This document shows, piece after piece, positions 11,349 through 22,622 of a stretch of DNA of 64,000 nucleotides; position 1 is the first letter of the stretch; every line of letters begins with the position of its first letter. The notes beneath the pieces were generated by a model that saw only the letters and a list, made by a program, of their open reading frames with translations, searched no databases and was not told where the DNA came from. A program made the position numbers and the translations under genes. Source of the DNA: Irpex lacteus. Its lineage: Eukaryota > Basidiomycota > Agaricomycetes > Polyporales > Irpicaceae. The DNA lies in the NCBI GenBank assembly GCA_001986395.2, contig MQVO02000003.1, positions 806,001 to 870,000 of the forward strand. The letters are read 5' to 3'.

Positions 11349-12903
11349 ATGCGCACGGACGCGTGGACAACATGCTCGGTAGTAGCATGGATGATTCTTG
11401 CTATATCTACACTGGTGGCGTCTCAAAATGTCGTCCAAGAAGAGACAGTTCGTGGATTCTTCAACGGACACACCGGCACCTCCACCCATACCAACAACTG
11501 GGCAGTCTTAGTTTGCTCCTCTAGATATTGGTTCAACTATCGTGTACGTACTCTATTGTTAGCAAACTACACGTTGATTTACTCACAGGTAGCCCATAGC
11601 ATATGTCGAACGCCCTCGGAATGTAAGCTGAGTAAGCACGTATCCGAGCATGGCTCACCATTGTTCTAGGTATCGTACAGTAAAGCGACTCGGCATACCA
11701 GACTCGAACATCATTCTCATGCTTGCGGATGACACTGCATGCAACCCGCGCAATAAATTCCCGGGATGCGTATACTCTAATGCTGCACGAAACCTCGATC
11801 TGTATGGAGACAATATCGAAGTGGACTACCGGGGCTATGAAGTCACTGTCGAGAACTTCATTCGCGTGCTGACTGGTATGTGACAAGCTACTACTTTACT
11901 TACATGATACTGACCACAAACTTGCAGGTCGTGTCGATCCATCTGTACCGCGTTCGAAACGTCTCTTGACTGACGACCGCTCCAATATCTTCGTCTATAT
12001 GACGGGGCATGGTGGCAACGAGTTCTTGAAGTTCCAAGATAATGAAGAGATCAGTGCATTCGACATTGCAGATGCCTTTGAGCAAATGTGGCAGAAGAGA
12101 CGGTAAGTGGTTGCGAGTTCAATGAAGCATGCCACGTGTAACTTGATCCACCATGCAGATACAATGAAATTCTCTTCATGATAGACACATGCCAAGCAAA
12201 TGGCATGTACACGAAATTCTACTCTCCTAATATCCTTGCGACAGGATCATCCGAAGTTGGACAGAATTCCTATTCGGTACGTCGATGTGATGTCCTGCAT
12301 GGTGTTCCGTGTTGCTGACCAGCAAATATGTTAGTACGAAAACGACAACGATATTGGGGTGGCTGTCATTGATAGCTTCACTCATCATATTTTGTCGTTC
12401 ATGGAGGGTATTGATAAGACAAGCCAGAAGACGATGCAAGACCTTGTAAGTGCTTTTTTACGTTTGCTCCCATATAGGCTGACCTGCCTCTCTAGTTTGA
12501 CGTCTTTGACCCCGTGAAGATCCACTCCACTCCTGGAGTGCGCTCCGATCTCTTCCACCGGCCTCTGAACCAGACACTCGTTACAGACTTCTTCGGAGGT
12601 GTTGCCCAAGCAGAAGTTCTTCCCCCGCTTGTCGATCTTTGGAACACGACATTATCCGACAATGAAGATTCCGACCATCCGATATCTCAAGAGAGTCAGA
12701 CAGATGCGGACTTCGAGCTCGCTGCGTCTAAAGATCACTCGTATGACGAAAGTTTACTGGCCCTGTCTAGTGGCGAAGTAACTGCTAGCTCGAAAGATGG
12801 AGCGCTTGTGCGTATAGCTAGGGCGTGGGCGTCGATAGCTGTTGTTGGTGCGCTCGTGGGGTGGGTCACCGTGAGACCTCGTACCAAGTCCTCGGAAGTC
12901 TGA
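11349..12903 (+). CDS. GPI8: GPI-anchor transamidase catalytic subunit Gpi8 (C13 peptidase)
   Basis: Seven exons (11349-11543, 11600-11622, 11670-11875, 11928-12102, 12159-12276, 12335-12445, 12496-12903) give 411 residues. An N-terminal signal peptide and one C-terminal membrane span ([15 protein letters not shown]) frame a lumenal caspase-like domain. The catalytic dyad is His169 (MTGHGG) and Cys211 (IDTCQANG); the 42-residue spacing equals that of the yeast enzyme. Other landmarks are [17 protein letters not shown] and [11 protein letters not shown]. Gpi8 cleaves the C-terminal signal of precursor proteins in the ER and joins them to the GPI anchor. The 23 nt second exon restores [15 protein letters not shown]; other splices break the frame. 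Confidence 0.94.
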
Positions 12904-13189
12904 AAGCTGAGGCCTGAGGCACTGGCCTACTAGAACTTTGTGTAGTAAATTATTCCAGCCTGTACATTACTTTACTCCATACCCTAACTACATAACACTT
13001 GATTTCTGTTGCTCATAACCTGTGACCTGAGTCTGGCTGCGTGAGATTGCCGGTCCCGGACGCGACTGTTTCCCCAACGCTCAGGAGGTCAAACATGTTG
13101 ATATCTCGCACAAGTATTCTACCCTGGTCCTCTCAATACAAGATATCTTGAACGTATTATCAACAACCTCTAGCTCCGTGTGCAAGACC

Positions 13190-15019
13190 ATGTCGACGCC
13201 GTTGATGACTTACCCCGCCATCACCAGCTTCCAACCCACGGTGCCTGTGCCTGTGCAGTCGCTACCGCTGCTACCAACCACCAAGCCGCCTTTACCAGAC
13301 CAACTCCCACCACTTCCGTCTCGGCCACGTCGGCCACATACATCTATCGATTCTCTGTACGAGCTCACAACGCACCTGGTGCCGGCTGCATATCCTCGGT
13401 TTACTCCTTTCGTTCCTCAAGCGCAGCAACCGCAATGGTCACCAGACCGGGAGACATGGAAGGCAAACGTCGACAAGGCGACGGAAGAGGTCATGCAGTG
13501 GAAGTATGCGCAACATGCTGGCACGATACAAGGAGGTTTGGAGGGCCAGGGTAGCACGAAATTGTTGTGGAATTCCGTGAACCGTTACACGAGAAGGGGA
13601 CCTCGGGAGGGATCGAGCAGCACTGGGTTGCCATTGACCTTGTTCTTCTCGCATGCCAACGGATTTCCGAAGGAGGTACGTATGGGTTACTCTCCATGTG
13701 TTATTGTATTTGACGATGTACTTCAAAGTAGATCTGGGAGCCAACGCTCAGACATCTCATTGCAGAAAACTCTGCTTCCGAGTCTCCTCTCGATATCGCT
13801 GAGATCTGGTCTTTCGAGGCCGTGAACCATGGAGACGCAGCACTAGTCAATGGCGACAATTTAGGTGGAATGTGTTAGTGCTTCGAACTGCCGTTGCGCT
13901 TGTCGTGAGTCTCCAGCTAACTCCGTAGTATTGTCTAGACGACTGGGGAGACCAGGCACGCGACATTGCACAGTTCCTGAGCCATTATCTTCCTTCATCC
14001 CCGAATACGCCGGCAGATGCACTCCCAGCACATCTGCCACGGCTCGAGGAGACTCTTGGCGAATCTCGCAAAACCTTCGGGTTCCAACAACGAACTCTGG
14101 TCGTGATTGGTCATTCCTTCAGCGGTGCCGCATCGTATGTATAAACTGAATTCTGAGCTCATTAAATGACACTGATCGGTCGCCCTTTACCTTGACGTCA
14201 GTACCATAGCAGCCGTGAACTACCCCGCCCTCTTCTCCTCCCTTATTCTAGTGGACCCTGTCCTTCGTCCTTTGCGTCCGGATGTATCGGTCTTCACATA
14301 TCAGGCACATATATCCAGGGCACTGAATGCCATTAAGCGGCGGGCACACTGGCCATCTCGGTACGTACACATGTTGTCATCTCGGATTGCAGCACGACCG
14401 CTGAGCCCCGCTGGTTTACAGTGACGACGCGTTGAAGCAGTTTCAGGCCACGCCCTTTTGGCAGGCTTGGGACCCTGAAGCCCTCGACCGTTACGTTGAA
14501 TGTGGCCTCTGCGAGGACCCTAAAGGTGGTGTGAAGCTGAAGATGTCGGGCATGCTGGTGAGCAACTCGATATGCATTGTATTTTAAACCTACTCCTGAC
14601 GTCGCAACTCCAGGAAGCGATTGTATTCGCAGAAGCCGTTCGGACGTACGAAGCGTGGCAGCTTTGTCCACTCGTAGATGCGCGGATCCCTTTGAACTTT
14701 GTGATGCCAGGCAAGAATGAACCTCAGTAAGTCATCGTCCCAACCGGACAATCCATCTGCGATCCTCATATGTGTCACCGACAGTGAAACAGTTTTCAAA
14801 CATGAGATGGTGCAGTTACGGCCGGTAAACTCTTCTCACATCGTGGTTACAGAAGCTGGCCACCTGATTACACAGGAACGGCCAAAAGAGTTAGGTATGT
14901 AGCTGTTCATTTCTCCCATCAATTCCACCTCAAATGAACCGGATTGAATAGCACAAGCCATAACTACTTTCCTCCAAGACCAATACGCACCACCTAGAAA
15001 CGCACCGTCTCGACTATAG
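13190..15019 (+). CDS. Alpha/beta hydrolase with a C-terminal peroxisomal signal (SRL)
   Basis: Eight exons: 13190-13675, 13732-13864, 13939-14134, 14202-14360, 14422-14557, 14614-14726, 14785-14894 and 14952-15019. The product has 466 residues. After a Pro-rich start, the fold begins at LTLFFSHANGFPKE. The nucleophile elbow is VIGHSFSGAAS with Ser266, and the catalytic His is in TEAGHLI. The protein ends Ser-Arg-Leu, a type 1 peroxisomal targeting signal variant, so a peroxisomal esterase or lipase of the Lpx1 kind is a reasonable inference. Substrate is unknown. The last splice at 14895-14951 creates the SRL end, so the signal depends on correct splicing. Confidence 0.8.
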
Positions 15020-15409
15020 ACGACATCACGGCCTCAACGTTTTGGTCTCGCAGAGAGCCATTCGATAGATATACTGAGATGGGTATCTCGATGTTCTCTA
15101 TGTATATACATCGTCGTTAGAGGTGAAAACTATTTGTGGATGACAAGACAACATCATTATACAAGACGAGAACAATTACCAATGTGAAAGCGAGATGACA
15201 GCATTGTCCATCCGCGACGTACGACATAAAAAGAACAGGCTAGACGCGATCAAGAGTAGACATTTATGGGAAAAGAAATAACAAGATGTTGAGCACAAAA
15301 AAAGGCGTAGTTGGCAGACAACACAGCGACGATGGGGGGCAACAATGATGTACACCCTAGACCGATGAATCATCAGCGCGAGACTAGATAGTACAGCGTC
15401 GCACGATCA
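15020..15409. other. Convergent intergenic region
   Basis: A 390 bp spacer between the 3' ends of the hydrolase (plus) and TUP1 (minus). It should hold both 3' UTRs; no gene is supported. Confidence 0.5.
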
Positions 15410-18400
15410 TCATTGCGTGGTATAGCTCCCTGCAAATATTGATCAGCATGCAATTTATCAAGGCACAAGAGCCGTCGAGGGCGGATTTATACGCACATAT
15501 CCGCGCTTGCCAGTCCCCACTCCCAGTGGCTAGCAGGCCCCCCATGGGGCTAAGATCGATCGAGATGACTATCCCCAGACAAAACAAACGTCAACATGTA
15601 TATCCTGCCGAGAACGGAGCTAGGCACCGCACCTGAGTTTTTGTGTCCCTGAAGCATGCACTGCACCTGGGCAGTTTTGGCGTCCCAGAACTGCACACCT
15701 CGGTCTTTCGAGCCGCTAACCACCCATTGACCGTCGTGGCTCACAGCGACACTGAGCACGTAGTCTTTGTGGCCAGTGAAGTTCATCAGGCATTGGCTCG
15801 TCTTGTCAGTGACTCCGCCTGGCTTTCCTGGTCCGGAGCTCGGTCCGCCGCCGTTCTTGCTAACGCTGCCATTTCGCGAGCGACCGATCAAAGGCTGGAC
15901 GTCCCAGTATTTGAGTGTCTTGTCGAGGGAGCCACTGACGAGGCCACAGCCGTCAGGGGTGAATGCTACGCTGTACACGCTATCTCGATGCCCTTTGAGG
16001 CGTTCGACAAGCTGGCCAGTGTGCACATCCCAGATACGTACGATCGTATCTAACGATCCAGCCGCGACGAGGTTGCCATCAGGGGAGATGCAGACCGAGG
16101 TGACACCAGCATCTACCGTATCAGGCTCGTCGATGGACACTGTTGAACGGGTAGGGTCAAGACACAGGCTACCAACAAAGCAAACTTCGGTTTGGGACTT
16201 ACAAATCTTGCAAGGATGATTTGCATCGCTCATGTTCCAGATCCTTGCAGTCTTGTCACCTGAGCCAGAAACAATCAAGCGGCCGTCGCGCGAGAAATCG
16301 AGTGAATAGATTTCTTGCTGGTGTCCGTCGAAAGATACTAGAATCTGTTTCTTGGCGATATCCCAAATCTAACGAAGAGTATCAGGGGAATAAATTCCGT
16401 ATTTTGTGGTTTCACTGACCCGGATCTGTTTATCCTCCGCTCCGGTAGCAAGATACTTCCCGTCAGGGCTGAAGCAGACGCTGCGAATGTACAAGTCGCC
16501 GGTCTTGCTTGCCTCTTCATCGATCAAAACGCTAAATGAAACTGCATGAGCCAAGTCGGGCGCTTTATATAAACGAAGCTCACCAAGTCTTTTGACCGGT
16601 TTTAGTGTCGTAAATCTGGGCCGTACGATTGCAGCCCGTAGCGAGGTATTTTCCATCCGAGGAGAACCGAACGCAGCAAACGACGCTCTCGTGGATCAAG
16701 GTGTGCACAAGCGCTACGTCCAACGGTCTCTTCTTTCCATCTCTCCCGGCCTGAGGATTGAACACCGCAAACCAGTCTGTGCCTTCCTTCTTATACTCCG
16801 GTGGTACGCTGTGAATATCCGAGAAGTCTATTCCTCCCGAACTGCTCGGACCAACGGCGTAGTTGTCTGACATGGCCACATCACCCGAGGGTGATAAAGG
16901 ACGACCAGCGCTACTGTTGCCTACAGCAGATGGTGGCGAGTTCTGACGAGCGGCAGAAGAGGATGGTTGGGGCGGCAAGCTCGAGGGAGGAGGTGGGAGT
17001 GAAATGGACGAAGGTGGTGGAGGCAAACCATTCGAAGGAGCTGAACCCGACGGACCATTTGTGGAATTAAGTACAGAAGATGGAGGAGCATTGGAGCTTG
17101 GCGTTGGCGGACCGTGTTGACCTGGGCCAGTTGCTGAATATGGTGTTGGGGGAAGCTTTGGTGTAGGATGCGAAGAAGAATTACCTGCTGGTCCTGAGGG
17201 TCCGTTGGGACCGACAGACGCTGGAGGGGGAGGACCCGAGCCACCAATGCTGATTGATGGATGCGACTGGTGCGGAGTCGTGTGATGACCCAATGGCTGT
17301 AGCGAAGGAGAAAATGGATCTACAAGAATTTCTCACGTGAGATTCAACTCCCCCACAGAGAAAAGCAGAATGCCATTTCCAGAGAGTCACGTGAAATGTG
17401 AACATTGAAAGAAACGGTGAAACCAGCGAGAAGAAGCGAAGGCTGGAGGGATAAAACGGGAAGGACAAAGCTACGCACCTTGTCTGTCCATTTTTCCCCT
17501 CTCAGTTTTGATCCTCTTGACTTCGCCACGGTCCCTGTCTCCTCGAATATCCCGATCTCTTTCGCGTTCTCTGTCCAACCTCTCTCTTTCTGCCCGACTA
17601 TCCCTTAGAGCTCGCTCCCCTAATCTCTCCCTCTCGATTTCTCTGTCACGATCCCTGTCGCGCTCACCACGCCCATAGAAGGGGTCAGAGTATCCTCCGC
17701 CAACTCCAGGACCGACGCCGACACCAAGTCCCACAGGAGTGGCATGTGGCATGGTACCGATGGGACCATCTTGAGGTGGCCCTGCGAGAGCCGACGAACG
17801 ACCAACGGGCATTATGTCACGCGGGTCGCCACGTGGCGGTCCAGCTAGTGCCAATGCGTCGCGGGGAGGTTCGCGGTCGATACGTGCATCCCTGTCTCGG
17901 TCCCGGTCGCGGTCTCTGTCACGATCTCTTTCACGCTCGCGCTCACGATCCCTGTCACGGTCTCCTCTGCCCAAACTTGCGATACCCTCCCTGCTCGGGC
18001 CCTCAACGCGAGCTCTGTACTCTGCGAAGGACTCCTTGGTCTTACGCAACTCATCTTCAAAATGGAGACGAATTTTACGATGTTCGTCCTCGAGTTGATA
18101 CAGGGTCTGTCTAATGATGTTGAGTTCATTCACCTGACCCGTTACTGTGGATGGAATTTAAGCGACAGGCCGATCAAAATGGCCATATTAGGAACGTACG
18201 TTTATTCTCGAAATCGTCGCGTTGGCTGCGCACAACTGTGATCTCGTTTGCCAGTGCATCGAACTCGTTCCTGATATTTTCGAGCCAGTCATTGAGCCCG
18301 AGACGCGGTTGACCTGCGGGCATCTGTGTTCCTGCTCCAGTAGGCTGGAGGTGCTTGTGCTGTGTGGGAGCGGTTTGATGAGAGCACGCGTGACGTGTGT

Positions 18401-18435
18401 GAGTGAGGACTTACGTTGTAGATGGAGGATGCCAT
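15410..18435 (-). CDS. TUP1: General transcriptional corepressor Tup1 (WD40)
   Basis: Nine exons (18435-18415, 18359-18200, 18144-17479, 17319-16584, 16531-16420, 16368-16203, 16139-15633, 15568-15497, 15429-15410) give 819 residues. The N-terminal tetramerisation helix is present ([20 protein letters not shown], then [20 protein letters not shown]). A long low-complexity linker follows, first Arg/Asp/Glu repeats and then Pro/Ser-rich sequence, then the conserved entry [17 protein letters not shown] and the WD40 propeller, with repeats such as [28 protein letters not shown] and [14 protein letters not shown]. Tup1 works with the Cyc8/Ssn6 corepressor on DNA-bound repressors. The second blade starts after a tiny phase-2 splice at 16531. 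Two short terminal exons (72 and 20 nt) finish the last blade. Confidence 0.92.
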
Positions 18436-19635
18436 GCGCCGTGCGGGATGGCAACGACGGCGGCGACGACGATGACTACGACGGGGAGGGCAGCAGAGAT
18501 GGGGGGAAGAGGGAGATGATGGCTGTTCGAGAAGAAGAGGGCGTGGCTTTTGAGGTGGGAGTTGGTCTCAAACAGCCGCCGCGCCTTAAGTACCCGATCC
18601 CAGCCATGCCGCCCCCGCGCCATCCTCTCGGTTCCTCCCCCACGTGGCACCTGTGTTCGTCGGCTTATCTAGATCAGGAAACCCCCTGAAGGCGCTCGAG
18701 AAGCACTCTCACGTGCAGATCAGAATTGACGTAGGGCCGATGCCGACTGAACAGGAACATCTGGGCAGGGCGGCTATCACGTCACCCTCGTTACAGCGTT
18801 TATCACGCCCAATCAGGAATGCTCGCATCTCAGATCTACCTTCTCAACCCAATCAGCTCACAATTAACTGGCCCTCTGCGGTGAGGCACACCGTTCATCT
18901 ACATTGACGACTATCTACATTTCTGCACTGATTTAATACATTTGGCCTCATTGTCAAAGCACACCCAACGTGGGTGAGATGCTTCCAACGCCAGTCTTCT
19001 CCAAGAGTCACGTACTTGCCTTCATCTGGTTGAACCTTCGCGCTCTTCGAATCTTCCATGCTCTGTTCCGCAGCCTGTCGATTCAACTGGAGTCAGAGAC
19101 CCCGGCGATGCTTTGACAGTTTGATATCTGGAAATAGATTGCATCAACTCGCAATCTATGAACTCCATGTCTTCGGTAACATTAGCCAGGATGGTTTTGG
19201 GACAATATGCTATGATCAATATATAAAGCCTCGACTTCATCCAAATCGTCACCATATCTTGTTGACGCGTGAATTACGCAGCTTCCTCAATCAGCCAGAG
19301 TCTTTTACTGAGTTTATTGGTGCGTATCAAAAGGTATCAGATAGCTGAGGCTACCCCGCCCTCTGCGGACCAGGCCCACCACTGTGGCCCGAAGGAGCGA
19401 AGGGTCCAGCTTGGAAAGACATTACCAATAGTAGTTCGACATGATAATCGCTGCATTCAATCGCAAACCTTCCTACATCACCTTGATAATGATGAATTCG
19501 AAGTGAACTCGATTTGCCATACCAGGAACACAGTTTCTGGCCAATCAGGAGCAGAAGTCGTGCCGTGAGAATTATTGCTGCTTTCGGAATAGTACAAGCG
19601 CCACAAAGCGTGGTATACCTTGCACGCTTACCACG
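18436..19635. other. Large divergent intergenic region upstream of TUP1
   Basis: About 1.2 kb without a supported gene. It must contain the TUP1 promoter (minus) and the HCNGP promoter (plus). CCAAT-type boxes occur near 18811, 18848 and 19541, and a TATA-like ATATAAA at 19221 has no clear gene after it. The long length suits a regulatory gene such as TUP1. Confidence 0.45.
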
Positions 19636-20898
19636 ATGTTACATGGCAAGTCTTTGCTAAGCATGCTATGCTGCGACATCTCACTTACCTAACTGCTTCA
19701 CAGGTCTCTCAGCGTATGGAGATGAGCCACTCAGCGACAACGAAGATATGCCTAGTGCAGCAGAGGGCTCAACAGCTGTTTCAAGAAGTAGCAGGCTTAA
19801 CAGCATGAAAACGAACCCTAATGTGAGAGCCTTCACTGTGGACGGTTGATGTCCTTGTTTCCCTTTTTTGCTCGCGTTGCTCTTCTCTCTTGGGCAGGAT
19901 ACACCGTCAAAGCTGGTGGCTGATACTTCCTCAGGACGTGAGTGCATCTACTCCGTCTGTCTCCTGATGCTCTTAACTAAATGACCGTGGGACGCAGCGA
20001 CATCGAGCAACAGGGCACAGATTGTGATCAAGAAGCCGCATCACCTGAAGACCCATCCCCGTGCGCCTTTACCCGACACCGAACGTTCCAACGCTACTGC
20101 TGTAGCCGACCGAAGTGAAGTCCCACAATACGCAGCCAACGAGCCCGAGGATGAACTCACGAGGATACGGACGCTTCTAAGACCCCGCCAATACCCGGCG
20201 TCGATGATTGGGGTATACCCCCTGCGCCAACCGGGACGTGTGACCCGGAAATCGAAGTACGTCCCCAGAACTTTCGATGCATATGAATAGAGAAGACTGA
20301 AGCTGAATCTTCTTCAGGCGAAGCTTACGCAGTTTCACGCGTTGAAGCGCGATGCCAGTAATCCGAAGCATTTCAATGACTCGTTGATGGCCAATCGATC
20401 GTTCCGCAATCCTCATTTGTACACCAAGCTCGTCGAATTTGTGGACGTTAACGAGAGGACCACTAATTTTTCAAAGGACATTTGGGACCCGGAAGACGTC
20501 AGAGAGGAATGGTTTGCTGATCGGATAGGTACGTCTCAGCCTCTCTCACACGAACAGGATAAGCAGGAAGACCTAGCTTCAACATTCCACTCTCTGTGCC
20601 AAATCGCACATATCCTCGGTATCTTATACTCCAACTAAAAACCCTACTCAAAACCTCGACGATTAACTCGCAATCCAAAGCTGAATACCAGAAGCAGCGA
20701 TCCGAGCAACAGTCTTCCGCTCAATCGGCCGGCAAGCGTTCTCACCTCGAGTTTACATCTGCCAAGAGTCAATCTTCCAGCTCAGGTGCGGTATCCTCGA
20801 AACCGAAGGCACGAGACGGCCGCGACAGAGGAAATGGCGACTACCAAGGTCGATATCAGCCGTATGGGGGTCGGGAGAAAGGCTCCCGCTGGAAGTGA
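19636..20898 (+). pseudogene. SAP30BP: HCNGP/SAP30BP-like gene with an apparent one-base frameshift
   Basis: Predicted exons: 19636-19645, 19704-19822, 19898-19937, 19998-20256, 20318-20528, 20681-20898. The product would be about 285 residues if one base were present at the C run 20183-20186. Family landmarks are an N-terminal GLSAYGDEP, then [59 protein letters not shown] and [19 protein letters not shown], with a basic, Gly-rich tail. LTRIRTLLRP and PIPGVDDWG are adjacent in the family but lie in different frames here, with no GT donor between them. Every other junction keeps phase. The first intron uses a GC donor (CATG/GCAAGT). Human SAP30BP is a nuclear protein linked to transcription and splicing. 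The break may be a sequencing error in a C run rather than true loss. Confidence 0.75.
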
Positions 20899-21512
20899 TC
20901 TGTGTAGTTCTTGTAATGGCCTGCTGTTGCTCGTGATAGCTGCGAAATCATACGTTCTTCTTGTGTGTGGCCCTGAACTCATGTAGTTTGGTGTATATTG
21001 GTACCCTGGGCCACTAAACTTGATGCCATTGCTTGCACTCGGTGCTATGGACGGCGACGGTCAGGATTATTCGTGGCTACTTTTATAACAGCGTGGTATC
21101 TGTCGTATTGGTCAAGTTCTCCCAATGTGTACGACATGTTTGGATACATAGACGAGAAACAGGGTAGCCAAGGGCTGAGATAGAAGCGGTAGTGGAATGG
21201 CACCCTTATTCACTAAAATATTATTCTATGTGCCTGATCTCGTCAATTAGTATCTGTTGGGTGCCTATATGCTTCCGGTTGCTGGTATTAACAGTACTCT
21301 CGTACATTATCCTCGGAATATCCAATATTCGTTCTTGGCTGTTCGGCTTGAACTTCGCCAACGCGCGCTTCTATTACAGTAGGAGTTTCCTAATGCGGTT
21401 TTGCACCGAACCATAGTAGCCGCCACCGTACGCGCCTCGTTGTATACCACCACCAGCCTCGTTCTACGTCCTCATCCTATTATCACGACGCTTCCAATAC
21501 CGTATAATCAAG
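20899..21512. other. Intergenic, no supported feature
   Basis: A 614 bp spacer between the HCNGP gene and SMD1, both on the plus strand. No recognisable protein or RNA was seen. Confidence 0.5.
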
Positions 21513-22099
21513 ATGAAGCTCGTAAGGTGAAACTCACTCCATCTTCCTTCTTCCGACTCGCAAGATCATGCTTAGGAAGAAGCACAACCTGCAGTTTCCA
21601 TTGATATTCTTTCGTGGTCGCGCTTTTCGAGGTGACATCGTCCGACTGACCTTTTGACTATATCTGTCTACAGGTTTTTGATGAAATTGAACAATGAGAC
21701 GGTTACGATCGAGCTGAAGAATGGCTCCGTGGTTCACGGTACAATCACAGGTACGCCAGTCCTACTATGTACCTTGAGTCGAGAAAAGTGAACTAACCTC
21801 ATGAGCCCTTTTTCATTACAGGCGTGGACATGCAAATGAATACCCACTTGAAGACTGTCAAGATGACTGCCCGTAACCGTGAACCGACGACCCTCGACTC
21901 CCTCTCTATTCGCGGCAACAACATTCGCTACTTCGTATTGCCTGATGCTCTGCCTCTTGACACACTACTCGTGGACGACGCACCAAAGCCGAAGAGCAAG
22001 AAGAAGGATGACGTCCGAGGACGTGGGCGTGGTCGCGGTGGGATAGACAGAGGTCGCGGTGGTCGCGGAAGGGGCAGAGGACGAGGCCGCGGATTCTGA
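21513..22099 (+). CDS. SMD1: Small nuclear ribonucleoprotein SmD1
   Basis: Three exons, 21513-21526, 21674-21750 and 21822-22099, give 122 residues, close to the usual 119. The protein starts [19 protein letters not shown], the Sm1 motif, and continues with [15 protein letters not shown] and Sm2-like [14 protein letters not shown]. The C-terminus is a Gly-Arg repeat tail, a known site of arginine dimethylation and SMN-type binding. SmD1 is one of seven proteins of the Sm ring on U1, U2, U4 and U5 snRNAs. The 14 nt first exon ends two bases into the Arg codon, and the earlier GT at 21522 would break the frame. Confidence 0.95.
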
Positions 22100-22622
22100 A
22101 CGCCAAATAAACTGCGTCTTTTCCTCTTGGGACGCTGGTGGGGAGGGACTGAGGTGCTAGGAGTGCAGGCCATGCCCACTCGTACGTTTGATTCTACGCT
22201 TGTCTTGCCAGCATCCTCTGGTAAAAGGAGCATGCGCTCTACCAGTTCTGCTATCTTTGTACAAATGCTTTCGACGATTCTGTATGTGCGAATGCTGGCG
22301 TGAAGCTGCCTTGAGATCAGTGTCCTGCTACGCCCTACTAGAGACCATTGGATTGTGTGCAAAATATGGTGTTCCTTGTCAGAAACGGCCCACAGCACTA
22401 TGAAGCGATTTCTGTGGCGTTCCTGGTGTAGTATCTTCTAACTTTGCATTTGACGGCCATTAGCACTCTACGAAGCCGTAGCATCACCGAAAACACAGCG
22501 CAGCCAACAGCATTCTGCAGTTTATCCTTTGAGCTGGAATTGACTCGGTATAATACCTCTGACTCTGCAACTGAGGACACTTGCAAGCGGCAAATCGCGG
22601 TCAGCTCGTGGCAACAGCTCTC
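22100..22622. other. Intergenic, no supported feature
   Basis: A 523 bp spacer with a weak tRNA-like A-box on the minus strand around 22235-22257, which I rejected. It otherwise holds the SMD1 3' UTR and the AsnRS promoter. Confidence 0.45.

Noticed and set aside
19200..19350. TATA-like ATATAAA with a possible small RNA gene after it.
   Set aside because: No snRNA hallmark sequence (U1, U2, U4, U5, U6) or stable fold was recognised downstream.
22190..22265. tRNA-like sequence on the minus strand with a perfect A-box pattern (TAGCAGAACTGG followed by TAGAGCGC).
   Set aside because: No B-box (GGTTCGANTCC type) follows at a workable distance and the acceptor stem does not pair, so it is not a working tRNA gene.
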